Source: Setomelanomma holmii (lineage: Eukaryota > Ascomycota > Dothideomycetes > Pleosporales > Phaeosphaeriaceae). Taken from it: 64,000 bases of DNA. The stretch covers positions 597,713 to 661,712 of the forward strand of contig ML978157.1 of the NCBI GenBank assembly GCA_010015745.1, in the 5' to 3' direction. Position 1 is the first letter of the stretch, and each line of letters begins with the position of its first letter. Shown piece after piece: positions 10,386 through 21,235 of this stretch. The notes under the pieces were generated by a model that was not told where the DNA came from, did no database searches, and saw only the letters and a list, made by a program, of their open reading frames with translations. The position numbers and the translations under genes are program-made.

Positions 10386-11411
10386 ATGTCGACTTTCAAC
10401 TCGAAGACAAGTGCTCTCGATGTCGCGCAGAAACACTCCTCTCGTATCACTGACAAAACCGTCCTCATCACTGGGGTGACCCTCGGCAGCATCGGAGAAG
10501 CCACCGCTCGGGCCTTCGCTCATGGCGGTGCAGCTACCATCATCATAACTGGCCGTGATAGAACAAAGTTGGCAAATGCTCTGAGCACTCTTGCTGAGGC
10601 TTACCCGAAGACGACGTTCCGACCTCTGATGCTCAACTTGAGCTCAACGAAGGCTGTTCAAGACGCTGCGAATGAAATCCTGAAGGACGAAGCGATACCA
10701 CAACTCGACTTCGTCATTGCGAATGCTGGAATAAACGGCTTCGACGCGCCACGTACAGAGACCGCTGACGGAATCGAGCTGCATTTCGGCGTCAACCATC
10801 TCGCCCATTACCTGCTCGTCAAGCTTCTCCTCCCCAAGATCAAGGCTGCCGCTGCGAAGAACCCACCAGGCATGACACGCATTATCATTGTTAGTTCAGG
10901 CCAATGTTTCGCTAGCCCCATTCGATTCAGCGACTGGAACTTCGAGAAAGCTTTGAACGATGTTCCTGATGCGGAAAAGCCAAAGTGGGCTCCACTCGCC
11001 AGTGCTCTTGGCCTGCCTCAAGAAGCAGGTGTCTTCCAAGCGAACATCGCGTACTCGCAATCGAAAACCGCAAATATTTTGACGGCAGTTCAGCTCAATA
11101 AGCTACTCGCAACCGAAGGAATCTACTCCTTCGCGCTCTCTCCTGGTCTCGTCAACAGTAATGCGGGGAAAAGAGTCATGCCCAAGATGAAAGAAGAGTC
11201 ACTGAAGAAGCTGGGTGAGCCCAAGACACTCGAGCAGGGTGCTGCGACGACTTTGGTGGCTGCGACAGATCCGGATCTGAAGCCTGACGATGGCGTGTAC
11301 TTTGCGGATTGTCAACCTGCTATGAAGAAGTGTCCGCCATTCGCGAGCGATCCAGTGGCCGCAGAGAAGCTATGGCTATTAAGTGACGAAATACTAGGAA
11401 GTCGAGGCTAA
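10386..11411 (+). CDS. Short-chain dehydrogenase/reductase
   Basis: A single 341-codon exon. It shows an SDR Rossmann fold: VLITGVTLGSIG at 26-37 (the TGxxxGxG cofactor loop, with G-S-I-G at its end), ITGRDRTKL at 55-62, NAG at 113-115, a Ser at 170/171 (IIIVSSG), and the catalytic pair YSQSK (Tyr223, Lys227). The overall pattern is like retinol-dehydrogenase-type or WW-domain-oxidoreductase-type classical SDRs. ITGRD after strand 2 favours NADP(H) (inference). Substrate unknown. It lies between copies D and E of the small membrane family and is on the opposite strand, so it is not obviously part of that array. Confidence 0.92.
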   Translation: MSTFNSKTSALDVAQKHSSRITDKTVLITGVTLGSIGEATARAFAHGGAATIIITGRDRTKLANALSTLAEAYPKTTFRPLMLNLSSTKAVQDAANEILKDEAIPQLDFVIANAGINGFDAPRTETADGIELHFGVNHLAHYLLVKLLLPKIKAAAAKNPPGMTRIIIVSSGQCFASPIRFSDWNFEKALNDVPDAEKPKWAPLASALGLPQEAGVFQANIAYSQSKTANILTAVQLNKLLATEGIYSFALSPGLVNSNAGKRVMPKMKEESLKKLGEPKTLEQGAATTLVAATDPDLKPDDGVYFADCQPAMKKCPPFASDPVAAEKLWLLSDEILGSRG

Positions 11412-11805
11412 CAATGAAGAGAAAGAGTGGACACCAACGACCACAGAGAGTTGATGGCTATGCGAAGCAGCATCCTGTCGAGGGAGGATCAGAGACGTGA
11501 AGTCTGATAATGGTCGCTTAGTATAAGAAACCTACAAAGCATGTTCCCAGTTGAAGGAATTGTAAAGGTCAAGTGAATAATGCGGTGGGTATCCTACGTG
11601 GTACTTTGTGGATGGTGTCATAAACATAGAGGGAAAAATCTTAGCTTGTCCCGCCGACGACGCTCCTTTCAGACACCCAACCACATCGAGACTCCTCACC
11701 ATCGTCGCCGATCCACATATGTTAGTTTCGTCCCTCTGGAGAGGTAACATATCTGCAACATCAACGCTGTCGTATCTTCGTCGTCATTATCACTCCCCTC
11801 TTATA
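11412..11805. other. Intergenic, 3' of SDR and 3' of copy E
   Basis: Convergent 3' ends. No feature seen. Confidence 0.4.
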
Positions 11806-12250
11806 TTACGTCCTGCCTCCAGCTGTCATTTCCACCCAATTCTTAAACTTCAACCACTCGTCGTACTTCTTCCGCATCGAGTCTTGTTGCTTTGGTGTAA
11901 TGCAAGCTTTCGTCTGTCAGTCTCTCGACAAATGTACTCTGTCGAATGTTATCTTCTGGCTAATTACCTTTCAGCCCTTTCCGCGCTTTGGAGGAAGATT
12001 ATATGACGGTGATTAGGATCCTAAAAACGGCAATAATAACACCGATGAAGGTGAGGATTGCTTCTTTCGACCAGCTAGACGACGGCGTCGCATTGTCAGA
12101 GGTAGGCGGTGGCGGTACTGGTGCTGTTCGAGCTGGTAGGGTGTTGAAGATAAGCAGAGTGAGCACGACGAATCGATTGGTAGGCACGGCGAAATCGAGG
12201 CTGGCGCTAGCAGAGTTATGTCGAGGTGACACAAGAGTTTCAAGGCTCAA
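11806..12250 (-). pseudogene. Small signal-peptide TM family copy E, in-frame stop, no ATG
   Basis: The exon-1 frame contains a hydrophobic leader (FVVLTLLIFNTLPARTA), a Pro/Ser linker and SSSWSKEAILTFIGVIIAV. It then hits TAA at 11999-12001. The same frame continues with SSSKARKGLK, where copy D has ASSTVRRCLRR, so the stop sits inside the conserved post-TM segment. A plausible intron (GTAATT...GACGAAAG) leads to exon 2 with SMRKKYDEWLKFKNWVEMT and a stop at 11806-11808. No ATG is found in frame upstream of the leader. The copy is therefore probably dead, unless a 5' exon and stop readthrough are invoked. It lacks the CACGTG element. Confidence 0.6.
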
Positions 12251-13240
12251 TAAAGGCCGTGTGTTCTTCAGGAAACGTCGTATGTCAAAGATAGCTGAGC
12301 CTGTGTCCCGAGGAGAGATCGATTACGCATGCTGGTTTCTAGGTGGGAACTGAAGTGATGTCGCGCCGCGCATCGGTGAAGCAGAATTGGGAAGACACAT
12401 GGTGGTGGCGACTTTCAACCAATCAGATCCGAGCTTCACAAAAGGGACGGTGACACGAGCGCGATCACGATCCGCTCTCTCGACGGCGCAATCACTCTCC
12501 ACTCCCTTTGGTCAAACCCGGCTCGACCCGTAAGGAGACACATGACACGCTGACAGCTCATCACGCTTGTACTGAGTGTAGACTACTCAATGCACGGAGT
12601 GTGGTTCTCTGGTTTGCTCGAATAGATCGCGTCTGCTGGAGTTCCAGCAGCCTTGGTTTGATCTCACATGCCAAGTTTGACCTCACTACCGCTTCTCACG
12701 CTTCATCGTCTCATTCAGCGAGCTTGCAGCACAATCACACCTCAGCCACAACGAGACTCCTAAATCTCATCATATCGAACTCTTCCCTTGAATCCCTACT
12801 TCATGTGCACATCAGCAACACCCAGATGAATGACCTTTTCGCGAGGGTCCTATACCCCGCGCCGCCGTATAATGCTGCTATGCCATATTTGCGTGGAAAG
12901 ATTGCTGCTCTGGGCTGCTCTTTGTTTCAGTGGCTTAGATCTTGGGCTTCATGTCGGTATGATTTGGCTGCGTTGGATATCGTTTCGAGCACGCGGTGGT
13001 GATGGTTGCAACTGCATGACCGTATGCCATGCACATTGTATGTGATCTCTGAGAGAGGCCGAACATTAGAGTAAACCTTTGAAATGAACATATCGCTGTT
13101 GACAACGTTGTAGACTATAACGCTCCGCTACAAGATCGCTTGAAAGACAATGGATGATGCCAGACACCGATTAATGCAAATGAAAATGACCATGCTTTTA
13201 GGTTGCGAGCATGTGAATTAACAACATTTCCCCCACGAGC
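12251..13240. other. Intergenic between copy E and the PLC-like gene
   Basis: About 1 kb. The plus frame at 12508-13002 shows no domain. Nothing supported. Confidence 0.4.
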
Positions 13241-14663
13241 TCACAGCGCTAGTGCAGCTGCGCCAGCGATTGCCAACGCAAGGTATGTGACGGAAGGCCG
13301 GTAAGTCGACGAAGCCAGGGAGCGGGTGGTCGTCCCGCAACATTTGCGATTATATGTGACACCATTGGCCTGCGCAGCAACTTCAAAAACGGATCCAGGA
13401 GTTGACCCTTGGTCGTAGAAATCAACAAGAAGAAAGTTTGGTGGACGACCCCAGTCACCTGCTCTGGTCGTTAGCTCAGGCATTCGAGGCCATACGCCAT
13501 GGTAGTATATCAGGCGGAGGCAAGAGAAAGTGCTACATACCTGTGCACTCGTTTGACATCAAGCCTAAACTGCCTGTTCCCGACACAGCATTTGTTTGGT
13601 TTAATGTTGCGGTGTTTGGGACCAGAATACTGATATCCCCAATCGCGATCTCGGCATTGAGATTGTGGTTGGCAATGTACATCATGTTCTTCGCCTGGTC
13701 TTCGCTGATACCCTCTGGCCTTTGTACTGTGCACGGGAAGGAGATGTTCGTCGGCGAGAATGGCGTTTCCCAGATGCTATAAAACTCCCAGAGCATGTAG
13801 GGCACGCTCGTGGTATCCTGATTGTAGTCGATGAAGGTGACTACGCGCTTTTGAGACAAGATCATTTCTCCGAGCGTTGGCCAATCATCTACACCCATGA
13901 CAGTATTTGGAGGCTGGTAAATGTAGTCGATGAGACCAGAGGAGCGAATTGGTGCATCGAAGTCGACGGACGTAACGAGGGAGTTTCCATTGGAGTCCTT
14001 CTCAGACCAATCGTAATTGCCAAAGAGTATGGTAACCACGTCGAAAGGGTGTGTCTCAACCCAAGCAGTCACTTCCTTCAGATAGTCTTCCACGGTCCCT
14101 TCGTTGAGCAGATCGCAGGATGTATGGCAGTAGTAAAGCGTGCCATTCATATAATGAGCCTGTCCTTGCAGCATACGGATGCCATCATTGAGTTGCTGTG
14201 TAACGCCGTAGGCCTGGTTTCGTGCTGCATTATTTTGTTTTGTGAAGGGCGAGTTATGCGCGCATACTTCGGTAATGTTGGAATATTTCCGGTTGCAGAA
14301 CTCCACGTAATTGTTGCAGGGTTGCGTGTTTGAAGGTCGCGCTGGTGCACTTCGGGTGCTAGTTGAAGCCACAGTCCTGTTACCACCCCCAAGCTCCGTA
14401 AGAGGATTTGCTGTTGACGTCGTTCTTGTTATTGTCGTATTCGCCGAGCGGGTACTACTTGACACTGGCGATCGTGATATGGTCGCAATGGTGCTGCCTA
14501 CGATGTTCGATCCCAAAGTAATAGGTGGAAGATAGTCACTGATGATGCCACTCCGCGGAATGCTCAAGGTGACGACTGATTGTGACTGAGATGCTGCTCG
14601 CGAGCTGCTCTGTGCTGTTGCGAAACTTGCGAGCCAGATCAAGGATATGCTTCTGGTCTTCAT
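13241..14663 (-). CDS. Secreted PLC-like phosphodiesterase (TIM barrel), probable GPI anchor
   Basis: Two exons, 13541-14663 and 13241-13458, with an 82-nt phase-1 intron (GTATGT...GCTAAC...GCAG). The product is 446 residues. The start is the ATG at 14661-14663 because the frame upstream reaches only a TTG. The signal peptide is 1-17 (ends ATAQ). A Ser/Thr-rich stretch to about 120 is probably O-glycosylated. A PI-PLC-X-like domain follows: CNNYVEFCNRKY, VCAHNSPF with the expected first catalytic His, QLNDGIRMLQGQAH, YYCHTSC with the second His, and FDVVTILFGNYDW. Exon 2 ends GDWGRPPNFLLVDFYDQG and a hydrophobic terminus (SVTYLALAIAGAAALAL) fitting a GPI signal. Substrate unknown. The family is common in fungal secretomes. 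Confidence 0.88.
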
Positions 14664-15326
14664 GTTCGCTATCTCCTTAGTGCTCTGGAGGCCCAATTTG
14701 AATCCTGGACGCTCTCCTAGTGTACCAGAACAACGCGAAGATGAGCTGGCTTTGTTGCAGGGAATTGGTTAGATGTAGTGGTAGGAGCAAGTTAGCCGAG
14801 AAGGATCCAATGCGCGTATTGATATAGAGTTCGACCCAAGCCTGTCGTCGCGATACGAATGCGAAGAATGTCGAAAGCGAAGGTATTTCCACAATCAGTA
14901 TTGAGTATTGGGCCACCAATGCGGCAATGAAGCTTTCATAGTCTGCGTCGTCCGTCCGCACTTCCTTAAACGGCCGTGCGGCGTGACGTCAAGCTCCCTA
15001 ACTAAATAAAATGTAAGCTTTCCTCCGACCAACGATCGCCAGGAGCCGCGCGACCGTCACACTAGCGCTTCTAGGCGCACGTAAGTACGAGATCTGGAAG
15101 GCCTTGGTGTTGTTCGATTCATACGGTCGGAAGCCTGCGGCTACGAGGCTGGACGTATCGCGCAATGACAGTTCGTCGATGCGGGACGTCAAACCGTTGG
15201 AGGAAAGTGATCAATAGGTATATTGTTACATTTTCCAGTATACAGCTGGTGTATCGTATGAACACGCTTGCATTATCTCAGACCGTCAAACTCAAATCAA
15301 GTCTAAATACGATCGTCTTGTCCTGT
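14664..15326. other. Intergenic upstream of the PLC-like gene
   Basis: About 0.66 kb. The minus frame 14677-14961 begins at a GTG and looks like leader sequence. No gene called. Confidence 0.4.
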
Positions 15327-15931
15327 TCAGCCACGGAAGAACTCTTCGAACTTGCTCTTGCCCTCCATGTTCTGAATTTCTCGTTTCAGGACATCTATCC
15401 GGTAGTTCTTGAACGCCTTCTCAATTCTCTCTCTGCTTGCAGGATCCTTGGTGATGGTTCGTGATGCCGATGCAGTACCAGTGAGCAAGCCAATCTCCCC
15501 GCCTAGGAAAAGGCCACCAACGGAGAAGAGAAAGTAAGTCGCCGCGTCGCCCCATCGTGAAGGCGAAAGTTTTGCCGAGATGTCTGGTATAGGCTCTGTT
15601 TGACTCGAGGTTAGCTTCAGACTGCAAACATGAAGAGGCAAGGAGAGACTATACCTGTGCGACCATCAGCGAATCGTACTTCTACGGGCTTCTCCATTGC
15701 TCTGAAAGCGTTGAAATAGGCCAGCCGCATTGCACGTAGTCGGGTCGCAGCATATACGCCAAGACCAAGACCGACAAGAGACGCGATGCCGGCATGCGTT
15801 GACACCTTTCCACCTGCCTTCTTCAACAAGTTGCGATCCTGTTGATCCAGGTCATGCTGCAGATGCTCCTCCGCCAATTTCCTCAAGTCATTACTTCTGT
15901 TGGCGCGGAACGCTGCTAGTGATTCGGACAT
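15327..15931 (-). CDS. Two-helix membrane protein, unknown
   Basis: Two exons, 15655-15931 and 15327-15595, with a 59-nt phase-1 intron (GTATAG...GCTAAC...AACAG). The product is 181 residues. N-terminal residues 1-45 are charged and helical (SNDLRKLAEEHLQHDLDQQDR). A first hydrophobic segment is around 48-62 (GIASLVGLGLGVYAA). A basic loop follows, then a second segment in exon 2 (AATYFLFSVGGLFLGGEIGLLTGT). The C terminus is charged (RERIEKAFKNYRIDVLKREIQ). The shape resembles small mitochondrial or ER membrane proteins of filamentous fungi, but I cannot name the family. Confidence 0.72.
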
Positions 15932-16483
15932 GTTTCTTGAAGATGTGTTTTGTCGTGAAGAGCTGCGGATTCAATGCAGAGCAGGCCAATTGACGATATA
16001 TGTCACTTTAAAACAGCAGAGTAATTGCGAAGTCAACATGGCTGTGCGATGACGTACATCATGCCATTTACGGAGAACTGCGGAATCTAGCCGAGTGCGG
16101 CTCGGGAGAAAAGACGCGCTAGCACGTGCAGGCCACATCACTCTGGTGCTTAAGTTGGAATGCCAACAATTCTACTTGGAATTAACGGATCACGATGTTC
16201 AATCATCTTCCACACGACCTCGAGAGCGTACGAGTTGAGCCTGCAGGAGCGTGGGATCTCGATGGTGTATCGGTGTTGGCTCGCCAAGACCCCAAATTCC
16301 CGAGCTCGTACCTGACGTCCCTGCCTCTACCCTTGCTTCATCTTGCACCCATCCGCGCGACATTCACTTCTGCAGCCACAATCTCAAGATGTCTCGGACC
16401 TTCCGAAGTCATCATTCTCAACCTCGTCACCAGAGCAGGACCCTCGGAAACGCTCCTCGATTCGATTGATAGACTCGTTCGTT
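15932..16483. other. Intergenic
   Basis: About 0.55 kb between the two-helix gene and the 3' end of the EthD-like gene. Plus-strand frames here are the reverse of the neighbouring gene. Nothing supported. Confidence 0.4.
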
Positions 16484-17253
16484 CTACTTTCTCCCATCAC
16501 TCTTCTGCTTATGGTAGATGGCTGCATCGATGCCTTTCGCCTCGCTCATCACTTTTTTCGTCCAGTTCGACATCGGTTCCAAAGCCTTCACCTCCGTGCC
16601 GAGCTGGTTGGCCTTGTCGAAGGCATGGATGGCTAGGAACGATAGCTCTAGGCTTGTCTGATCCGTACTCGAATGCTGGGCGAGAAGACTGTAGCGCGTC
16701 GTCTTTAGCCAGCCAGGCTGTTCAGACATCTGCTGATTGTGTTCGTCTCGATACCATGCATCCAGATCCGTCTCTTTACCCTCACCTGGCTGCATCATGG
16801 CAAGCATGATTGCTGGTGGAGAGTCTATATCGCACAACGTCAGCGCTCCGTTTTCTCCACCATTCCTTACATCGGTATTTGCAGCTTACCCTCATCATGC
16901 TGTTTTGTTTCATACAGTTGTAAAAATGTATATATCCTCCGTTCGTTATCAACATAATCGTCGACAATACCCTTAAACAACGACTGTTTGCTTGATCTCT
17001 CGACTAACTGGATCTTGCCTGCCACTGAACTTAGATCTGGCACGTCATATACCAGGAGATATTGCTTGTCGTAGCTCGGGTTCGCGGCCTTGTACAGCAC
17101 TGCACTCGTTATTGCACCAGTTCCTAGCAAGGCGGGAAAGTATTCCTCATTGAACCAAATCTCTATTGTCTCCAGAGATATCTCGGCAGTATTGCGTAGC
17201 TTGAAGAAGCTCAGGATGACGCCAGACCCTGACCAGGTTTTCTGTTGAGGCAT
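16484..17253 (-). CDS. EthD-like dimeric alpha-beta barrel protein
   Basis: Two exons, 16890-17253 and 16484-16824, with a 65-nt phase-1 intron (GTAAGC...GCTGAC...ATATAG). The product is 234 residues. Two ferredoxin-like halves are visible. The N-terminal half contains TIEIWFNEEYFPALL. The C-terminal half, in exon 2, contains DAWYRDEHNQQMSEQPGWL, the W-Y-x-x-E-H signature of EthD/ABM-type barrels. Such proteins act in small-molecule degradation or polyketide processing, or have no assigned reaction. No biosynthetic genes surround this one, so I assign no substrate. Confidence 0.8.
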
Positions 17254-18701
17254 TGCGTCTCTCTACTGATGAGAGGCTTTCGAGGACACTGCCGTTTGGA
17301 AAGGCCCAGATATTTGACGCCTTCAGCTATGTTTGTATGAATTGGTGCGTTCATGAAGTATCTCATCGCAAGTGCTTACGTCTCTGCAGCGGCGTGCGGA
17401 GAAAGTTTCGGCCTTTCGGGTCAGCTTATCCGAAAGTCCCCATGGTCGACTTTGAGAATAAATCTCATTACAATCAACCTCTTTGAAGGGATCAAAGGTC
17501 AACGTTGCATACCACAAGTATCACTCCATGCCTCTGCCACCTGTAAAGAAGAGGTCTACTTGACCGCCCATGATTCGAGTCTGAGAAGAAGCACTGGCCA
17601 CGCCAGTCAACATACAGAAGGACAAGTCTTAGTTTGACTACTCCGTGGAATGCTCAATTACTCTCACTCGACCACAGTCACATCTTTAGAATACACCAGC
17701 ACCCAAAACCGAATAGGTGCACACGGCAATGATGTGTCTTGGAGCCACTTGAGTAGATATACTTAATTACCCATCGCTTCGCGACTTGACGTCTTGCCGA
17801 ACAATGTGAATCGTATGCCGAAGCCTGCTGAGTCAGTTCGAAGTTCCTGAGACCATCTACTGCGCTAGTCGAAGTAAGTTGGAGATAGCGCTATCATCGG
17901 AAACTGCCCGTGGACTTGTCGTTCTTAATCCTCGCGGTCGTGGACCTCATAATCGCTCGTCAACTTTGACAAGAAGTGTCAACGAAGTGTAGGACATCTC
18001 CTCGACAACGACTGACTCGCTTTTCGGCTCTTCTACGAATCGTTGCGGAGACTCACAGTCACAAGATGAGGACTGCCTTCACCGAAGCAAACTTTGCCGA
18101 GTCCCAGAATAACACAACATACTTTCCTGACGCTACTGACGCATCTACCCATCCGTCAAGCGAGTATTCTCTACACTTGACCAAAATCTCAGTATCACGA
18201 TCAACAATCCTGTACAACAAGCGAATGCACATGAACTAGTTCAGCTTACTCACTTTCCCACAATGCGCATTTTAACCCCATGCAGCCTAGCCCCAGCATC
18301 AGCACAGCTGCACCCTTCTAAGAATGGCACCAGCCGTCACTGCCCTATGCACAAACACCACATCACATTGGCCTATCCCATGCAACTCCCGACGGCAGCG
18401 ATCGGCAATAAGACATGTGTGCGACTGCATTCCCTCATCGCGCCCATCCGCTGGGCTGTGCGACAACGGCTTGGTGGCGACTATGCTGTTTTCAGCCATG
18501 CCCGGCCTGTTGTGACCCGCTGCGATGGGTTGTATAAGATCAGCAATGCCAGTGATTAGGGTCTTTGTGCGAAGGCAAAAGCTACATGCCCTGGGTTTCC
18601 TGGGTGCTGTCGGACCCGACGACGTCTCTTTTACACCACAACTTTATCTTTGGGCGACACACCCTCGTGCTATCGAGCTCGGATTGGGCTACAGATGCAG
18701 C
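17254..18701. other. Intergenic
   Basis: About 1.45 kb between divergent promoters. The plus frame at 17976-18239 has no domain. Nothing supported. Confidence 0.4.
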
Positions 18702-19822
18702 ATGCGAGACTTCAGACCGGCGATTCTGGCGACCAATGCCGTGCTGATTGTGCTGAGTTTGGCGGCGATTGCGTGTCGAGTGGGCAGGAAGACGTTCTTG
18801 GTGGGATCGTTCAGCTGGCATGATGGTGAGCTGCTGCGTTCTCCCTTGCTTGGCTGGTGGATGTGTGCTGACCGAAATAAGCGCTCATCACTTTGGCGGC
18901 AATATCTGCATCGACCTTCTCGATATTGCAGACGGTATCAACACGCTTCGGCGTTGGGTTACCGAATGCTGATGTACCAGATTCAAACATGACGATTATC
19001 TTAAAGCTCGTCATGGCATCCCGCATATTCTACTTCACCTGCAACTGGGCGGTCAAACACTCCCTGCTCCTCTTCTACGCCACCCTCACAATCGACCACT
19101 GGCCCCGCATCAGCATCTACACCATGCACTTCCTCGCCTTCGCATTCGGCATGACCAACATCTTCGCCACAATTTTCCAATGCCTTCCCATCCACAAAAT
19201 GTGGAACGACAAAGTCCCAGGCCATTGCATCAACATCGACGCCTTCAATTACTTCAACTCCTGCTTTATGCTCGCCAACGACCTCAGCTTGTACGCCATG
19301 CCGCTCCTCTTTACGTGGAAATTGCACGTCAGTCGCCCGCAACGCATCGCTGTCAATCTGTTATTCGCACTCGGAGGCCTAGTCCTCGCGGCAAGCGGTG
19401 CACGGATTTACTTCGTCTACGCACAAGCCACATATCCAGACTTTACATACCGCTTTGCCCTGACGATGATGTGCGCCGTCATTGAAAATCACCTCGCCAT
19501 CATCGTCGCCTGCGCCCCGAGTATAAAAGTCATGCTACTCCACACGTGTCCGAGCCTGGAGAAGAAGTTTGAGAAGTTGGTTAGTAATCGGAGTTCCGGG
19601 AGTGAGGAGTTTAGTATTGCGACGATCGTCATGGCGGATGCGGAGGCGGGTTGGGGGATGGGGAGGGGAAAGGGAGAGGGAGGTGGGTTGAGGCCGATGA
19701 GTGAGAGGACGGTGACGGGGGACAGTGGGAGGAGTAGAAGTCAGAGGAAGTGGTGGCGGGCGCCGAGTAGCTGGGAGGTTGATAGGGAAGGAGTGGAGAG
19801 TGGGGATGCTGCGTCGAGATGA
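18702..19822 (+). CDS. Seven-helix integral membrane protein (fungal rhodopsin-fold / Pth11-like, no CFEM)
   Basis: Two exons, 18702-18825 and 18882-19822, with a 56-nt phase-1 intron (GTGAGC...GCTGACCGAAATAAG). The product is 354 residues. Seven hydrophobic segments can be traced, from ILATNAVLIVLSLAAIA at the N terminus to the last at ENHLAIIVACAPSIKVML. The loop CLPIHKMWNDKVPGHCINIDAF is typical of fungal integral membrane rhodopsin-domain proteins (C...W...G.C). The C-terminal tail of about 80 residues is Gly/Arg/Ser-rich. No N-terminal CFEM domain and no retinal Lys context are seen, so sensor or receptor-like roles are only inference. Confidence 0.82.
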
Positions 19823-20080
19823 TATTGAAGTTCATGAATTCCATCGTTCAAAGATCTTCTGCACCCTTTTCGCTACGGCATATTAAGCTGAGCGTAAGCT
19901 CATTCTGCCCAACCTTTTCACGCAGCTTGAGGTACGCTGTTTCATTAGATTGGCACACCCATGGGTGTGATAAAGAAGGGTAGCCCTATGCTTGGAGTCT
20001 GCCGCTCCCTCCTTAGCCACGGGTACGTACCGCCCTCTTCTAGAACCAGTCTGCTCCTTCTCATTGGTGACCTCATCCTC
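19823..20080. other. Short intergenic, convergent 3' ends
   Basis: About 260 bp between the seven-helix gene (plus) and the small basic protein (minus). No feature seen. Confidence 0.4.
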
Positions 20081-20707
20081 TCACTCGTCCTCACTTTCCC
20101 TCGCCTCGCCCCTAAGCTCCCTGTACTCGCTCTTCTTTGGCGTGCTCAGCTTCCTAGGTCCGCCTGTCTCAACATGCTGAACATTTGTGGGCACACCAAT
20201 CTTCACCCTTCCTTCATTGGTATTGTTGTGGACAGGGTACTTCGGGTCAACCGGCTTCCCAAACACAACTCTGGCAATTTTCCTTGCTACCTTACGCAGC
20301 CTCTTCATCTTGCTCCTGCGTTTAAGCCTCGTCTGTTTTGCGACAGGTATTGAAGCAGGAGGCAGGGCCGTGACAGTGGTATCCGCTGCTTCGCTCAAAT
20401 CCACAAGTGTCGGACTCGTCGGAAGTCTCTTGCGCAAATTCGGTGTCGAGCTAAAGATGATGGAGTTCATGGGCAGAAGGTGGTGGGAATCATTCGGAGC
20501 CATCGTCGCCGTGGTTGCGGCGACTTCGCGCTGGCACCAAGAGGGAACAGCGAGACTGAATGGGTTGCGATGTGGACGCGTGGTTGTCGTCGCTAAAGAC
20601 GCTGGTGTGTGCTGTTGTGATGACAGATGAAAGCTTTTTGCGTTGCTGTCATGCTGGTGTTGCGCATGACGTGACTGGTTGATTGTTGCTATGCAAACGG
20701 GCGACAT
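20081..20707 (-). CDS. Small basic protein, unknown
   Basis: An open frame of 208 codons from the ATG at 20705-20707; an internal ATG near codon 69 (MAPNDSHHLLPMNS) is an equally likely start. The C-terminal half has a strongly basic block (KQTRLKRRSKMKRLRKVARK) like a nuclear localisation signal, then a polar tail. The first 68 residues are His/Gln/Thr-rich and may be leader. No domain recognised. The antisense frame is also open, so the call rests on composition. Confidence 0.45.
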   Translation of the reverse strand: MSPVCIATINQSRHAQHQHDSNAKSFHLSSQQHTPASLATTTTRPHRNPFSLAVPSWCQREVAATTATMAPNDSHHLLPMNSIIFSSTPNLRKRLPTSPTLVDLSEAADTTVTALPPASIPVAKQTRLKRRSKMKRLRKVARKIARVVFGKPVDPKYPVHNNTNEGRVKIGVPTNVQHVETGGPRKLSTPKKSEYRELRGEARESEDE

Positions 20708-21235
20708 CACTATGGTGAGAAGTTGACCTCATGAATGGTCAGCGCGCATGCAGGACTGTGAGCATTGGCAATGTGAGTCGAAATGCTGCATAAATGTATT
20801 ACGTTCTGTCTTGTTGCTGATGGGAGAAGAGAGGAGGTTGTAGATGGTAGAAGAATAGGAAGGGGCTCAGGACGGCGTACGATGGAGATGAATGTTGCGA
20901 AGGATGTGTTTCAGCATCCTCAAGTAATGTCTACACCAAACGTATTATAACGACGCTAAAGCAATCCGAAAGTCTCGCATTCCTCCTCGGATGCGAAGTG
21001 CGAGCAGTTCGGCTTGAACACCGCCAGCGAAAGTCAAAACGACTCGATCAAAGACCGACAGTATGAAACCTGCACTTGTGCTAGACAAGATAGTGTGTAC
21101 CCGCTTTTCCCAGCTAATCTATGTGAACCTATTGTGGACGCAGTCTTGCATTGGGATATCATACATAAGAAACGTTGATCGCTATGCAGAAAATCAGATC
21201 CAGGGCGCCATAAATGAATGAGAGAAGAGAAGATG
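20708..21235. other. Intergenic
   Basis: About 0.5 kb, 5' of the small basic protein and 3' of the second Tcp11 gene. Nothing seen. Confidence 0.4.

Noticed and set aside
14677..14961. 94-codon minus frame upstream of the PLC-like gene
   Set aside because: Begins at GTG, no ATG, no domain; likely 5' leader of that gene.
16195..16809. 204-codon plus frame
   Set aside because: Mostly antisense of the EthD-like gene's second exon.
20187..20630. 147-codon plus frame with hydrophobic stretches
   Set aside because: Antisense of the small basic protein; apparent helices are the reverse reading of Lys/Arg-rich codons.
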